From positions 1-64,000 of the forward strand of contig NZ_JBEYYO010000017.1 of assembly GCF_040645615.1 (NCBI RefSeq): a stretch of 64,000 bases of DNA. The letters are read 5' to 3'. The notes below the pieces were generated by a model that saw only the letters and a list, made by a program, of their open reading frames with translations, was not told the DNA's origin and did no database searches. The position numbers and the translations under genes were made by a program. Each line of letters starts with the position of its first letter. Positions within the stretch are counted from its first letter, which is position 1. The DNA is from Glycomyces sp040645615. Lineage in GTDB: Bacteria; Actinomycetota; Actinomycetes; Mycobacteriales; Micromonosporaceae. This document shows, one piece after another, positions 1 to 6,854 of this stretch.

Positions 1-1440
1 CTCAGCGCACCCGCCGGGAGTAGAAGTTCTGGGCACTGACCATGGCCTCGTAGTCGGCGAACGCGCGGTGCACCATGTCGTCGTCGAGGCCGTAGTCACC
101 GCTGCCTGCACCGCTTCGGCTCGCCTCGGGTTCTCGGGGCGGGAGAGGCCGTAGTGGTCCCTGAGCGTGGTGCCGGTGTACTCGGTGCGGAATCTGCCCC
201 GGTCCTGGAGGATCGGGACCACTCGGTCCACGAAGGACTCCAGGCCCGCCGGGAGCACCGGAGGCATGATGTTGAAGCCGTCCGCAGCGCCGTCGTCGAA
301 CCAGTCGAGGATCGCGTCCGCCACCTGCTCGGGCGTGCCGGTGAAGGTCCGGTGGCCTCGGCCGCCGCCGAGACGGCCGATGAGTTGGCGCACCGTCAGG
401 CGCTCGCGCCGGGCCAGGTCCACGATCAGCGTGTAGCGGCTCTTCGCGCCCTCGATCTCGTCCTCGCCCGGCAGGTGCTCGGGCAGCTCGCGATCCAGAT
501 GCAGCTCAGAGGGATCGAGCTTGAGCTGCTTCGCGATGTTGTTGAGCGCGTACTCGGGCACGATGAGTCGGTCGAGTTCGGCCTCCAGTTCCCGCGCCTC
601 GGCCTCGGTGTCGCCGAGCACCGGGACGATGCCCGGCAGCACCAGCACCGCCTCCGGGTCGCGCCCGGCCGCCTTCGCGCGGGCCTTGATGTCGGCGTAG
701 AACGCCTGCGCCTCTTCCAAGGTCTGCTGCGCGGTGAAGATCGCCTCCGCGTGGTTGGCCGCGAACGCCCGCCCGTCCTCAGAGGACCCCGCCTGCACGA
801 GCAGCGGGTGCCCCTGCGGCGAGCGGGGCACGTTCAGCGCCCCGGCGACCTGGAAGTGCTCGCCCTCGTGTCCGGCCGGGTACAGCAGCCGGTCGTCGCC
901 CCACAGCCCGGACTCCTTGTCCGCCAGGACGGCCGAGTCGTCCCACGAGTCCCACAGCTTCTTCGCGACTTGGAGGAACTCCTCGGCCCGCGCGTATCGC
1001 GACGCGTGCGAAGGCAGTTCGTCCAGGTTGAAGTTCCGTGCCGCGTCCAATGTGGCCGTAGTGACGATGTTCCACCCGGCCCGGCCGCCCGAGAGGTGGT
1101 CGACCGACGCGAAGCGCCGCGCCAGGTTGTACGGCTCGTTGTACGTGGTCGAGGCCGTGGCGATGAGCCCGATCCGCTCGGTCTGCGCCGCGATCGCCGC
1201 GAGCACCACCGTCGGCTCCAGCGACCCCGAAGGCCTGCGGCCGATCGTGCCCCACAGCGAGGGCGAGTCGGCGAAGAAGATCGAGTCGAGCTTCCCGCGC
1301 TCGGCGATCTGCGCGAGCCGCGTGTAGTGGCGGATCGAGGTCGACGAGTACGGGTCCGATTCGGGCAGCCGCCACGAGGCCTCGTGGTGGCCGGTGCTCA
1401 TCAGGAACGCGTTGAGGTGCAACTGCCTCTGATCGCTCAT
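1..1440 (-). CDS. Flavin-dependent monooxygenase of the NtaA/SnaA/DszA family (3' end beyond window)
   Basis: An FMNH2-dependent monooxygenase of the luciferase-like (LLM) superfamily, probably cleaving C-S or similar bonds in organosulfur compounds with reduced flavin from the two reductases upstream. The N-terminus (MSDQRQLHLNAFLMSTGHH), the FFADSP segment, the HLSGGRAGWNIVTT segment and the TLRDHYGLSRPEN ending are typical of the NtaA/DszA subgroup. The ATG overlaps the stop of the ATPase gene as ATGA, so it is the last gene of the sulfonate-type operon. Family members normally stop shortly after the RPEN segment (around position 140). Here no stop follows and the frame stays open to the window edge with non-protein-like sequence, so the 3' end is abnormal. 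The exact substrate is unknown. Confidence 0.85.
   Translation of the reverse strand, partial: MSDQRQLHLNAFLMSTGHHEASWRLPESDPYSSTSIRHYTRLAQIAERGKLDSIFFADSPSLWGTIGRRPSGSLEPTVVLAAIAAQTERIGLIATASTTYNEPYNLARRFASVDHLSGGRAGWNIVTTATLDAARNFNLDELPSHASRYARAEEFLQVAKKLWDSWDDSAVLADKESGLWGDDRLLYPAGHEGEHFQVAGALNVPRSPQGHPLLVQAGSSEDGRAFAANHAEAIFTAQQTLEEAQAFYADIKARAKAAGRDPEAVLVLPGIVPVLGDTEAEARELEAELDRLIVPEYALNNIAKQLKLDPSELHLDRELPEHLPGEDEIEGAKSRYTLIVDLARRERLTVRQLIGRLGGGRGHRTFTGTPEQVADAILDWFDDGAADGFNIMPPVLPAGLESFVDRVVPILQDRGRFRTEYTGTTLRDHYGLSRPENPRRAEAVQAAVTTASTTTWCTARSPTTRPWSVPRTSTPGGCAE
2..127 (-). pseudogene. Sulfotransferase-like C-terminal remnant overlapping the monooxygenase 3' end
   Basis: In the frame whose stop (TGA) lies at 2-4, the minus strand reads DYGLDDDMVHRAFADYEAMV and ends SRRVR. 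This matches the last residues of the sulfotransferase encoded at 55955-57178, which ends HYGLDPAMIDDAFGDYGLFV: Y-G-L-D-x-x-M and A-F-x-D-Y are shared. The monooxygenase frame over the same bases gives a low-complexity Thr/Arg-rich translation. What is seen is a protein-like tail in a different frame directly after the expected end of the monooxygenase. I infer a deletion/fusion that removed most of a sulfotransferase gene together with the monooxygenase stop, or an assembly join. Confidence 0.45.
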
Positions 1441-2195
1441 GCTTCCTCCTGTGTGATCTCGGCCCCGCCGGAGAGGCCGAGCGCTTGCAGCAGTTCGGTG
1501 CGGATCTGCGCGAACCGCGGATCGGACGGGTCGCGCTGCCCGTCGAGGTCGATGCGCACCTCGGTGCGCACATGGCCCTCGTCGAGCACCAGCACCCGGT
1601 CGGCGAGGACGATCGCCTCGTCCACGTCGTGGGTCACCAGCAGCACCGCGGGCCGGTGCCGCTCGTACAGCGCCCGCAGCAGGCCGTGCATCTTGATGCG
1701 AGTGAGCGCGTCCAGGGCCCCGAACGGCTCGTCGGCCAAGAGCAGTTCGGGTTCGCGCACGAGCGACCTCGCCAGCGCCACGCGCTGCTGCTCGCCCCCG
1801 GACAGCTCGCGGGGCCAGGCCCGCTCCCTTCCGGCCAGGCCGACCTCGGCCAGCGCGACCTTGCCGCGGGCCTTCGCTCCCGGCCCGCCCAGGCCCAGGA
1901 CCACGTTCCCCAGCACCCGCTGCCACGGCAGCAGCCGCGAGTCCTGGAACACCACCGAGACCTGTTCGGGCACGACCACGTCGCCGGTCCCCGACGCGTC
2001 CTGGTCGAGCCCGGCGAGGGCCCGCAGGAGCGTCGACTTGCCCGAGCCCGAGCGCCCCAGGAGCGCCACGAACTCGCCGGACTCGATCGTCAGGTCGAGC
2101 CCCGAGAGCACCGGCCGGTCGTCGGTGAAGGAGCGGTGCAGGTCGCGGATCTGGACCGCCGCGGTGGCGGTCAGTCCTCCAGCGTGCGTCGCCAT
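1437..2195 (-). CDS. ssuB: Sulfonate/taurine-type ABC transporter ATPase
   Basis: A 252-residue ATP-binding subunit powering import of the substrate captured by the lipoprotein at 3031-4098. It shows the Walker A segment GRSGSGKST, the Q-loop VFQDSRLLPW, the signature LSGGEQQR, Walker B LLLADEPFGALD and the switch histidine in LLVTHDVDEA. This pattern is typical of the NitT/TauT/SsuB group. The start at 2195 was chosen because AAGGAGG lies 8 bases upstream; longer in-frame extensions have no protein-like sequence. It overlaps the permease stop by 25 bases and the monooxygenase start by 4, so the cluster is translationally coupled. Confidence 0.92.
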   Translation of the reverse strand: MATHAGGLTATAAVQIRDLHRSFTDDRPVLSGLDLTIESGEFVALLGRSGSGKSTLLRALAGLDQDASGTGDVVVPEQVSVVFQDSRLLPWQRVLGNVVLGLGGPGAKARGKVALAEVGLAGRERAWPRELSGGEQQRVALARSLVREPELLLADEPFGALDALTRIKMHGLLRALYERHRPAVLLVTHDVDEAIVLADRVLVLDEGHVRTEVRIDLDGQRDPSDPRFAQIRTELLQALGLSGGAEITQEEA

Positions 2196-3034
2196 GACAG
2201 GACCCTCCTTTGGATGACGCGGACGATGGTGTCGGAGACGAGGCCGAGCAGCGCGTAGAGCACCAGCCCGACGATGATGATGTCGGTCTGACCGTAGGTC
2301 CCGGCCAGCAGCATCATGTAGCCGATGCCGCTGGTGGCGTTGACCTGTTCGACCACGACCAGCGACAGCCACGACGAGGTCACCGCGAAGCGCATGCCCA
2401 GGAAGAACCCCGGGAGCGCGCCGGGCAGGACCACGCGGCCCAGGAACGCCGAGTGCCGCAGCCGCAGCGTCTCCGACAGCTCGGCGTACCGGCCGTCGAT
2501 CGAGCGCAGCCCGTTGTGGGTGTGGATGTAGATCGGGATGAGCACCCCGAGCGCGATCGTGATGATCTTCATCCGCTCGTCGATGCCGAACCACAACAGC
2601 AGCAGTGGCAGCAGCGCGAGGTTGGGGATGGACCGCTTGATCTGCACCGGCCCGTCCACGACCGCCTCGCCCCACCGGCTCAGCCCCGACACGATCGCCA
2701 GCACGAGCCCGGCGAGCACCCCGAAGGCCAGGCCGAGCGCGAAGCGCCGGGCCGAGACGAGCAGGTCGGGGCCGAGCCGCCCCGACTCCCACAGGTCCCA
2801 CCCGGTCTCCACGACAGTCCAAGGGGCCGTGAGGATCCGCGGGTCGATCCAGCCCTGCGCCGAACCCCACAGCCACACCCCGAGCAGGAGCAGCGGACCG
2901 ATGAGGTACCCGAGCGGAATCGGCTTGCCCGGCCCCAGGCGCCGCTTCCCGCGCGGCTTCGAGGCCCGCCCGCTGGCGGCCTCGTCATGCGGCGGCGCGC
3001 TTTCGCGCACCGGTTTGGCCTCTACGGCGGTCAT
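2171..3034 (-). CDS. ssuC: Sulfonate/taurine-type ABC transporter permease
   Basis: A 287-residue inner-membrane permease of the BPD_transp_1 (SsuC/TauC/NrtB) family. A basic cytoplasmic N-terminus with KRRLGPGKPIPLG is followed by about six membrane spans. The ATPase-contact (EAA-like) loop is seen as SETLRLRHSAFLGRVVLPGA, and the WLSLVVVEQVNATSGIGYMM stretch is characteristic of the family. The ATG overlaps the upstream lipoprotein stop (ATGA). The substrate is inferred from the neighbours, an FMNH2 monooxygenase and flavin reductases, as an organosulfur compound rather than nitrate. Confidence 0.9.
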   Translation of the reverse strand: MTAVEAKPVRESAPPHDEAASGRASKPRGKRRLGPGKPIPLGYLIGPLLLLGVWLWGSAQGWIDPRILTAPWTVVETGWDLWESGRLGPDLLVSARRFALGLAFGVLAGLVLAIVSGLSRWGEAVVDGPVQIKRSIPNLALLPLLLLWFGIDERMKIITIALGVLIPIYIHTHNGLRSIDGRYAELSETLRLRHSAFLGRVVLPGALPGFFLGMRFAVTSSWLSLVVVEQVNATSGIGYMMLLAGTYGQTDIIIVGLVLYALLGLVSDTIVRVIQRRVLSWRRTLED

Positions 3035-4098
3035 GACGCGCCTCCGTCGCCGTACTCGGCGATGCCCTCGTTGACCAGCTGCTCGAACCGGCGGTCGTAG
3101 ATGTCCTCGGCGTCCAGCACCGGGTTCCCGGTGCCCTCGGCCACGACCTCGATGGTCTCCTGGTGGCGCTGGATGGTCTCGTCCCAGTTCTCGGGGAAGT
3201 CCGGCTCGCCCTCGCGGTCGAACAGGTACTCGCCGTCCTCGAAGGGCAGGCCCTCGTGGTCGACGTACCAGGCCTGGATCCACTCGTCGCGGTTGGCGCG
3301 GGTCCACAGCTTCGCCGCGCCCCACAACCTGACGTACTGCGCGATCGCGGCGGCCTTGTCGGCGTCCTCGAGGACCTCGACGGGCGCGTACAGCGTCCAC
3401 GGGTCGTCGCGCAGGCCGTGCGGGATCGTGGTCGCCCCGTCCACGCCGTACTTGTTCAGATAGGACTTCACCTGCGTGCCGCCGATCGGGGCCACGTCGA
3501 CCTCCCCGCCCGCCAGCGCGTTCGAGTAGGTGTCGGCGGTGCTCGGCAGCTCCACCAGTTCCACGTCGTCCTGGGCCAGCCCGGCCGCGTCCAGCACCCG
3601 CAGGATCAAAGCGCCCTGCGCCTGCCCCGGGGAGTACGCGATCCGCTTGCCGCGCAGGTCCTCCAAGCTGGTGACGTCGACCCCGGGGGTGATCCCGAGC
3701 TCGTAGATCGGGTGGTCGATCGGGTCGATGCGCCCGGCCGCGGCCACGATCTTGGTCGGCAGGCCGGTCCAGTTGGTGTGGATCGGGGGGATGTCGGCCA
3801 CCGAGCTCAGGTCGAGCGACTTGGCGCGGAACGCCTCGGCCGACTTCGGGCCGCCGGAGATGTTGGCCCATTCGACCTCGAAGTCCAGCAGGGTCACCAG
3901 GCCCGAGAGCTCGAAGGCGAGTTGCTGCGCGGGGTCGCCGATCACGATCTTGGTCCCGTCCGGCACCGCGGTCGGGAGGTCGGCGTCGGCCGAGAGGAGG
4001 GGGCCCTCGGGCTCGTCGGAGCAGGCCGCGAGCGCCGCCAGAGCGGCGACGGCGGGCGTGCCCGCGAGCAGGGTGCGTCGAGTGGTCTTGGATGACAT
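3031..4098 (-). CDS. ssuA: Substrate-binding lipoprotein of sulfonate-type ABC transporter
   Basis: A 355-residue extracytoplasmic binding protein of the SsuA/TauA/NMT1 family. The N-terminus has a twin-arginine-like TTRRTLLAG run and a hydrophobic stretch ending in the lipobox LAAC (Cys about residue 26), so it is predicted to be lipid-anchored outside the membrane. The body shows family features such as LRGKRIAYSPGQAQGALILR. The start at 4098 has AAAGG about 9 bases upstream; an in-frame ATG 33 bases further upstream has weaker support. It lies 29 bases after the flavin reductase gene and overlaps the permease gene. Confidence 0.88.
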   Translation of the reverse strand: MSSKTTRRTLLAGTPAVAALAALAACSDEPEGPLLSADADLPTAVPDGTKIVIGDPAQQLAFELSGLVTLLDFEVEWANISGGPKSAEAFRAKSLDLSSVADIPPIHTNWTGLPTKIVAAAGRIDPIDHPIYELGITPGVDVTSLEDLRGKRIAYSPGQAQGALILRVLDAAGLAQDDVELVELPSTADTYSNALAGGEVDVAPIGGTQVKSYLNKYGVDGATTIPHGLRDDPWTLYAPVEVLEDADKAAAIAQYVRLWGAAKLWTRANRDEWIQAWYVDHEGLPFEDGEYLFDREGEPDFPENWDETIQRHQETIEVVAEGTGNPVLDAEDIYDRRFEQLVNEGIAEYGDGGAS

Positions 4099-4127
4099 GG
4101 GGACTGGCCTTTCGGATGGGTGGGGGT

Positions 4128-4637
4128 TCATGCGAGGGGAGCGGCGGCGCAGTAGCCGCCCGCGTGGTAGACGAGCGGATCGTGGGACCCGCCGGTTTCG
4201 GCGTCGACCACGAGCGCGAGCACCACGTGGTGGTCGCCGGCCTCGATGCGGTCGGTGACCACCGCGCGCAGGAACGCGGGGGCGTTGTCGAGCACCGGCT
4301 CGCCCGACTCCAGCCGCGACCACAATGTCGCGCCGCCGAACCGGTCGATCCCGCTGGTGGCGAACCGGGTCGCGATCTCGTGCTGGTCGGCGGACAGGAA
4401 GTTCACCGTGAGGCTCCCGGCCTCGCGGATCGTCGGCCACGCCGATGAAGTCGAGGCGATCGCGAACGAGACCAGCGGCGGGTCGAGCGAGACCGAGGTC
4501 AGCGAGGTGGCGGTGAACCCGGCCGGACCCTGACCGGCGTCGGCGCAGATCACGGTGACCCCGGCGGGGTGGCCGCGGAACAGGGCCCGGAACACGCCGG
4601 CCCCCACCCGCTCCTCGACGTGCGCTCCGGCGCTCAT
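4128..4637 (-). CDS. Flavin reductase family protein (FMN-binding split barrel)
   Basis: A 169-residue HpaC/DIM6-type NAD(P)H:flavin oxidoreductase. The early segment PAGVTVICAD-GPAGFTATSLTSVSLDPPLVSF is the classical flavin-reductase signature, and the H-D-P-L-V-Y-H-x-G-G ending is family-typical. It would supply reduced FMN to the monooxygenase at the operon end. The start codon overlaps the stop of the preceding FMN reductase (ATGA). Having two different flavin reductases in one operon is somewhat redundant; they may use different pyridine nucleotides, but the sequence does not show which. Confidence 0.87.
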   Translation of the reverse strand: MSAGAHVEERVGAGVFRALFRGHPAGVTVICADAGQGPAGFTATSLTSVSLDPPLVSFAIASTSSAWPTIREAGSLTVNFLSADQHEIATRFATSGIDRFGGATLWSRLESGEPVLDNAPAFLRAVVTDRIEAGDHHVVLALVVDAETGGSHDPLVYHAGGYCAAAPLA

Positions 4638-5173
4638 GCCGCCGCCCCGATCGGCTCGCGGCCGAGCACCCCGGCCACGACCGGCAGGTGGGCCTCGGCC
4701 CACGCGGCGATCTTCTCGTCCAGTTGCGGCAGTTCGGATTCGCGCAGCGTCAGCGACGGCACCGGCAGGCTCGCACCGAGTTCGGCGAGCACCGGGCGCA
4801 GCTGGAGGTCGGCGAGGAACCGGTGCTCGGCCGAGGCCGCCACGGTCACCGGGACGACCACGGTGCCGCTGAGCGCCTGCGGCGGCAGCTGGTCGAGGAA
4901 CAGTTTGAGCAGGCCGGTGTAGCTGGCCTTGTATACCGGGGTGCCCACCACGAGCACCCGGCCCGAGCGGACCTGGCCGAGCGCGTGCTCGAAGCCCTCG
5001 TGCGGCGGCTCGATCCCGTCGAGGTACAGCTCGGCGAGGTCGATCGAGGTGTTGCGCGGCTCGGCCCCGAGCCCGGCCGCGATCGCCGCGGCCAGGGCCT
5101 CGGCGGTGGTGAGGGTGCGCGAGAGGCGCTTGGGGTTGCCGACCACAGTGGTCACGGCGGAGGTGGAGGTCAC
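4634..5173 (-). CDS. NAD(P)H-dependent FMN reductase (SsuE/MsuE type)
   Basis: A 179-residue flavodoxin-fold FMN reductase. It begins with VVGNPKRLSRT, the flavin-phosphate loop of the SsuE group, and contains VVGTPVYKASYTGLLKLFLDQ, a hallmark of NADPH-dependent FMN reductases. It is the first enzyme gene of the sulfur operon and makes FMNH2 for the two-component monooxygenase. I chose the GTG start at 5173 because GGAAGGA lies just upstream; an ATG farther upstream adds residues unlike the family. The gene follows the leader peptide by about 160 bases, a space long enough for an attenuator. Confidence 0.88.
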   Translation of the reverse strand: MTSTSAVTTVVGNPKRLSRTLTTAEALAAAIAAGLGAEPRNTSIDLAELYLDGIEPPHEGFEHALGQVRSGRVLVVGTPVYKASYTGLLKLFLDQLPPQALSGTVVVPVTVAASAEHRFLADLQLRPVLAELGASLPVPSLTLRESELPQLDEKIAAWAEAHLPVVAGVLGREPIGAAA

Positions 5174-5334
5174 GATGCAGTCCTTCCAATGGGTAGCGTG
5201 CAGAGGCGCGCCCGATCGGGGCACGCTGAATCCTGGGGCGGACCCTGAACGGGCCCTTCGGGATCGGTGCTTTGCAGAAGCGTCCGGCTATGCGATTGCG
5301 GCGTCGGGGACGCAGGGGGGACCTGCGCGCCCGA

Positions 5335-5439
5335 CTAGCGCATTCGGCGGGACCGCTGGAGGATGCGGAGACAGAGGGCGCTGGCGGCGCGCATCTGATC
5401 GATCTCGCGCCGCCGCGTCAGAAGGCTGGCGGACGTCAT
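5335..5439 (-). CDS. Short cysteine-containing leader peptide upstream of the sulfur operon
   Basis: A 34-codon reading frame starting MTSASLLTRRREIDQMRAAS and continuing ALCLR before a TAG stop. It fits the L-(T/V)-x-R-R-x-I-D-x-x-R-x-x-S-A-L-C pattern of the small leader peptides found before sulfur-metabolism genes in Actinomycetota. In those peptides the single Cys codon is thought to sense charged tRNA-Cys and control the downstream genes by attenuation. It lies between the operator at 5458-5480 and the FMN reductase gene, in the same direction. The frame, length and motif are visible; the attenuation role is from family knowledge. No base-pairing attenuator was worked out. Confidence 0.75.
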   Translation of the reverse strand: MTSASLLTRRREIDQMRAASALCLRILQRSRRMR

Positions 5440-5457
5440 GACCACAACGTTAGCAGT

Positions 5458-5480
5458 ATTCCTATAGAAATACTAGGAAT
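5458..5480. promoter_or_regulatory. Palindromic operator (predicted Rrf2 site) before the sulfur operon
   Basis: A perfect inverted repeat, ATTCCTA-N9-TAGGAAT, lies 18 bases upstream of the leader peptide ATG and immediately after the stop of the minus-strand regulator gene. The local sequence is AT-rich in a GC-rich neighbourhood, as expected for a promoter/operator. The same TCCTA-N9-TAGGA core occurs before rrf2 and egtA. Confidence 0.7.
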
Positions 5481-5482
5481 TC

Positions 5483-6043
5483 TTAGATGTTGAGAAGCCG
5501 GTCTTCGGCGGGGGAGATGCCCGCGGCCGCGCGGTACTCCACGTCCTTGCTGCGGGTGAACCGGTAGCCCACGCCGCGCACGGTGGCCACGAGCTCGTCG
5601 AACTCGGCGAGCTTGGCCCGCAGGCGCCGCACGTGGACGTCCACGGTGCGCCCGGGCAGGCCCGTGTCCGGGGTGTCCCAGACGTACTGGAGCAGTTCGG
5701 GTCGGGTGTGGACCATCCCGGGGTAGCGCGCCAGGAACGCCAGGAGCGCGAACTCCAGGCGCGTGAGGGCCACCGGCTCGCCGTGGATGCGGACCTCGCG
5801 GCCCGGCACGTCGATCACAAGTGCCGCGGTCCGCTCGGCCTCGACCGGGAGCTCGATCGCGGAAGGGAGCTCGTCGGCGGTCATCGCGACGCGGCCCCCG
5901 CCCTGGGCGAGGACCCCGAGGGCCGCGGTGAGCCGCCGCGCCAGACGCGGGTCGTCGGCCGGGATCTCGACGGTGACGGTGATGGTGGCGAGTCCGCCTC
6001 GGCGGTGGACCGGGGGACGGGTGCGGGTCTGGACGGGAGTCAT
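5483..6043 (-). CDS. Winged-helix (OmpR/PhoB-type) transcriptional regulator without receiver domain
   Basis: A 186-residue protein. The last two thirds form an OmpR/PhoB-type DNA-binding domain: VRIHGEPVALTRLEFALLAF, then HTRPELLQYVWDTP, RTVDVHVRRLRAKL and TVRGVGYRF. The first 75 residues are short and lack the aspartate pocket of a receiver domain, so it is not a standard response regulator. It ends just before the sulfur operon's operator and could be read through into the operon, or have its own targets. What signal it senses cannot be told. Similar stand-alone winged-helix proteins are common in Actinomycetota. Confidence 0.82.
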   Translation of the reverse strand: MTPVQTRTRPPVHRRGGLATITVTVEIPADDPRLARRLTAALGVLAQGGGRVAMTADELPSAIELPVEAERTAALVIDVPGREVRIHGEPVALTRLEFALLAFLARYPGMVHTRPELLQYVWDTPDTGLPGRTVDVHVRRLRAKLAEFDELVATVRGVGYRFTRSKDVEYRAAAGISPAEDRLLNI

Positions 6044-6319
6044 GGCGGCGCCTTCGCGTTCGAGTGTTCGGTGGAGTTCCCGGGGCGGGCAGCGTCGGCG
6101 GCGGTGCGCTTTCGTCGGATCAGTGGAGCGCGGCGCCGGTGCTGCCCGGGCGACACAGGTCCGATTCGGCGTGGGCGTAGTCGATGTGGCGCCTGCGCGT
6201 CCATATCGGCCGCGCCGGTTCGCTGATGCGGTTCACCCCACGACTATATCCTATCTATCAAGTAGGATTCAAGAGTACGAGTTCGATATGCCCCAGATCT
6301 CACGAAGGAGTCGATCGCG
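6044..6319. other. Divergent intergenic region between winged-helix regulator and rrf2
   Basis: A 276-base non-coding gap holding the promoters of two divergent regulators. The only clear element is the palindrome at 6248-6268. No convincing small gene or RNA structure was seen. Confidence 0.6.
6248..6268. promoter_or_regulatory. Palindromic operator (predicted Rrf2 autoregulation site)
   Basis: Inverted repeat ATCCTA-N9-TAGGAT, 51 bases upstream of the rrf2 start. It has the same arm sequence and 9-base spacing as the sites at 5458-5480 and 6814-6832, which suggests that the Rrf2 protein binds its own promoter. Confidence 0.7.
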
Positions 6320-6775
6320 ATGCAAGTATCGGCACGCGGCGAATATGCCGTCCGCATCTCCGTCACGCTCGCAGGCGGCCATCCGCGCACCATCTCCGCC
6401 AATTCGCTCGCCGCGGCCCAGGAGCTGCCGCGCAAGTTCGCCGAGGTCATCCTCGGCGACCTGCGCCGGGCCGGCCTGGTCGACTCGGTCCGCGGCGTCG
6501 AGGGCGGCTACCGCCTCTCCCGTGCGCCCGAGGACATCTCGGTGGGGGAGGTCCTGCGCGCCGTCGACGGCCCGCTCTCGGAGATCCGCGGCCGCCGTCC
6601 GGAGGAGACCAGTTACGAAGGGGACGCGGTGAACCTGCCGCGGCTGTGGGTCGCCGCGCGCGCGGCGGTGCGCTCGGTCTTCGACGGCGTCTCGCTCGCG
6701 CAGGCGGCGACCGGCGAGTTCCCTTTGCGTGTAGCGGAACTGACGGCGGAGGACGACGCCTGGATGCCCCGCTGA
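6320..6775 (+). CDS. Rrf2-family transcriptional regulator, probable sulfur/thiol sensor
   Basis: A 151-residue Rrf2 winged-helix regulator. It opens MQVSARGEYAVRISVTLAG and contains the recognition-helix region RKFAEVILGDLRRAGLVDSV followed by RGVEGGYRLSRAPEDISVGE, the family core. The three cysteines that hold an Fe-S cluster in IscR/NsrR are absent, so it should work like CymR-type members that act with a metabolic partner or effector. GAAGGAG precedes the ATG. It sits between the sulfonate operon and egtA, both preceded by the same palindrome found in its own promoter, so repression of sulfur-acquisition and thiol genes is the likely role. Confidence 0.88.
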   Translation: MQVSARGEYAVRISVTLAGGHPRTISANSLAAAQELPRKFAEVILGDLRRAGLVDSVRGVEGGYRLSRAPEDISVGEVLRAVDGPLSEIRGRRPEETSYEGDAVNLPRLWVAARAAVRSVFDGVSLAQAATGEFPLRVAELTAEDDAWMPR

Positions 6776-6813
6776 GGTTGCGCGCCGGGCTCGCGGGCCG
6801 TAATATCCATATA

Positions 6814-6832
6814 TCCTATTGAGAAGATAGGA
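6814..6832. promoter_or_regulatory. Palindromic operator (predicted Rrf2 site) before egtA
   Basis: TCCTA-N9-TAGGA lies in an AT-rich stretch 22 bases upstream of the egtA start, so bound repressor would block the promoter or early transcription. Inner bases extend it to TCCTAT-N7-ATAGGA. Confidence 0.68.
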
Positions 6833-6854
6833 ATACCTGGCCTTGGAGGTCCGC

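Noticed and set aside
4099..4440. Longer versions of the binding-protein and flavin-reductase genes from upstream starts
   Set aside because: The added residues are Arg/Gly-rich and out of keeping with the families; internal starts have better ribosome-binding sites and place the signal peptide at the N-terminus.
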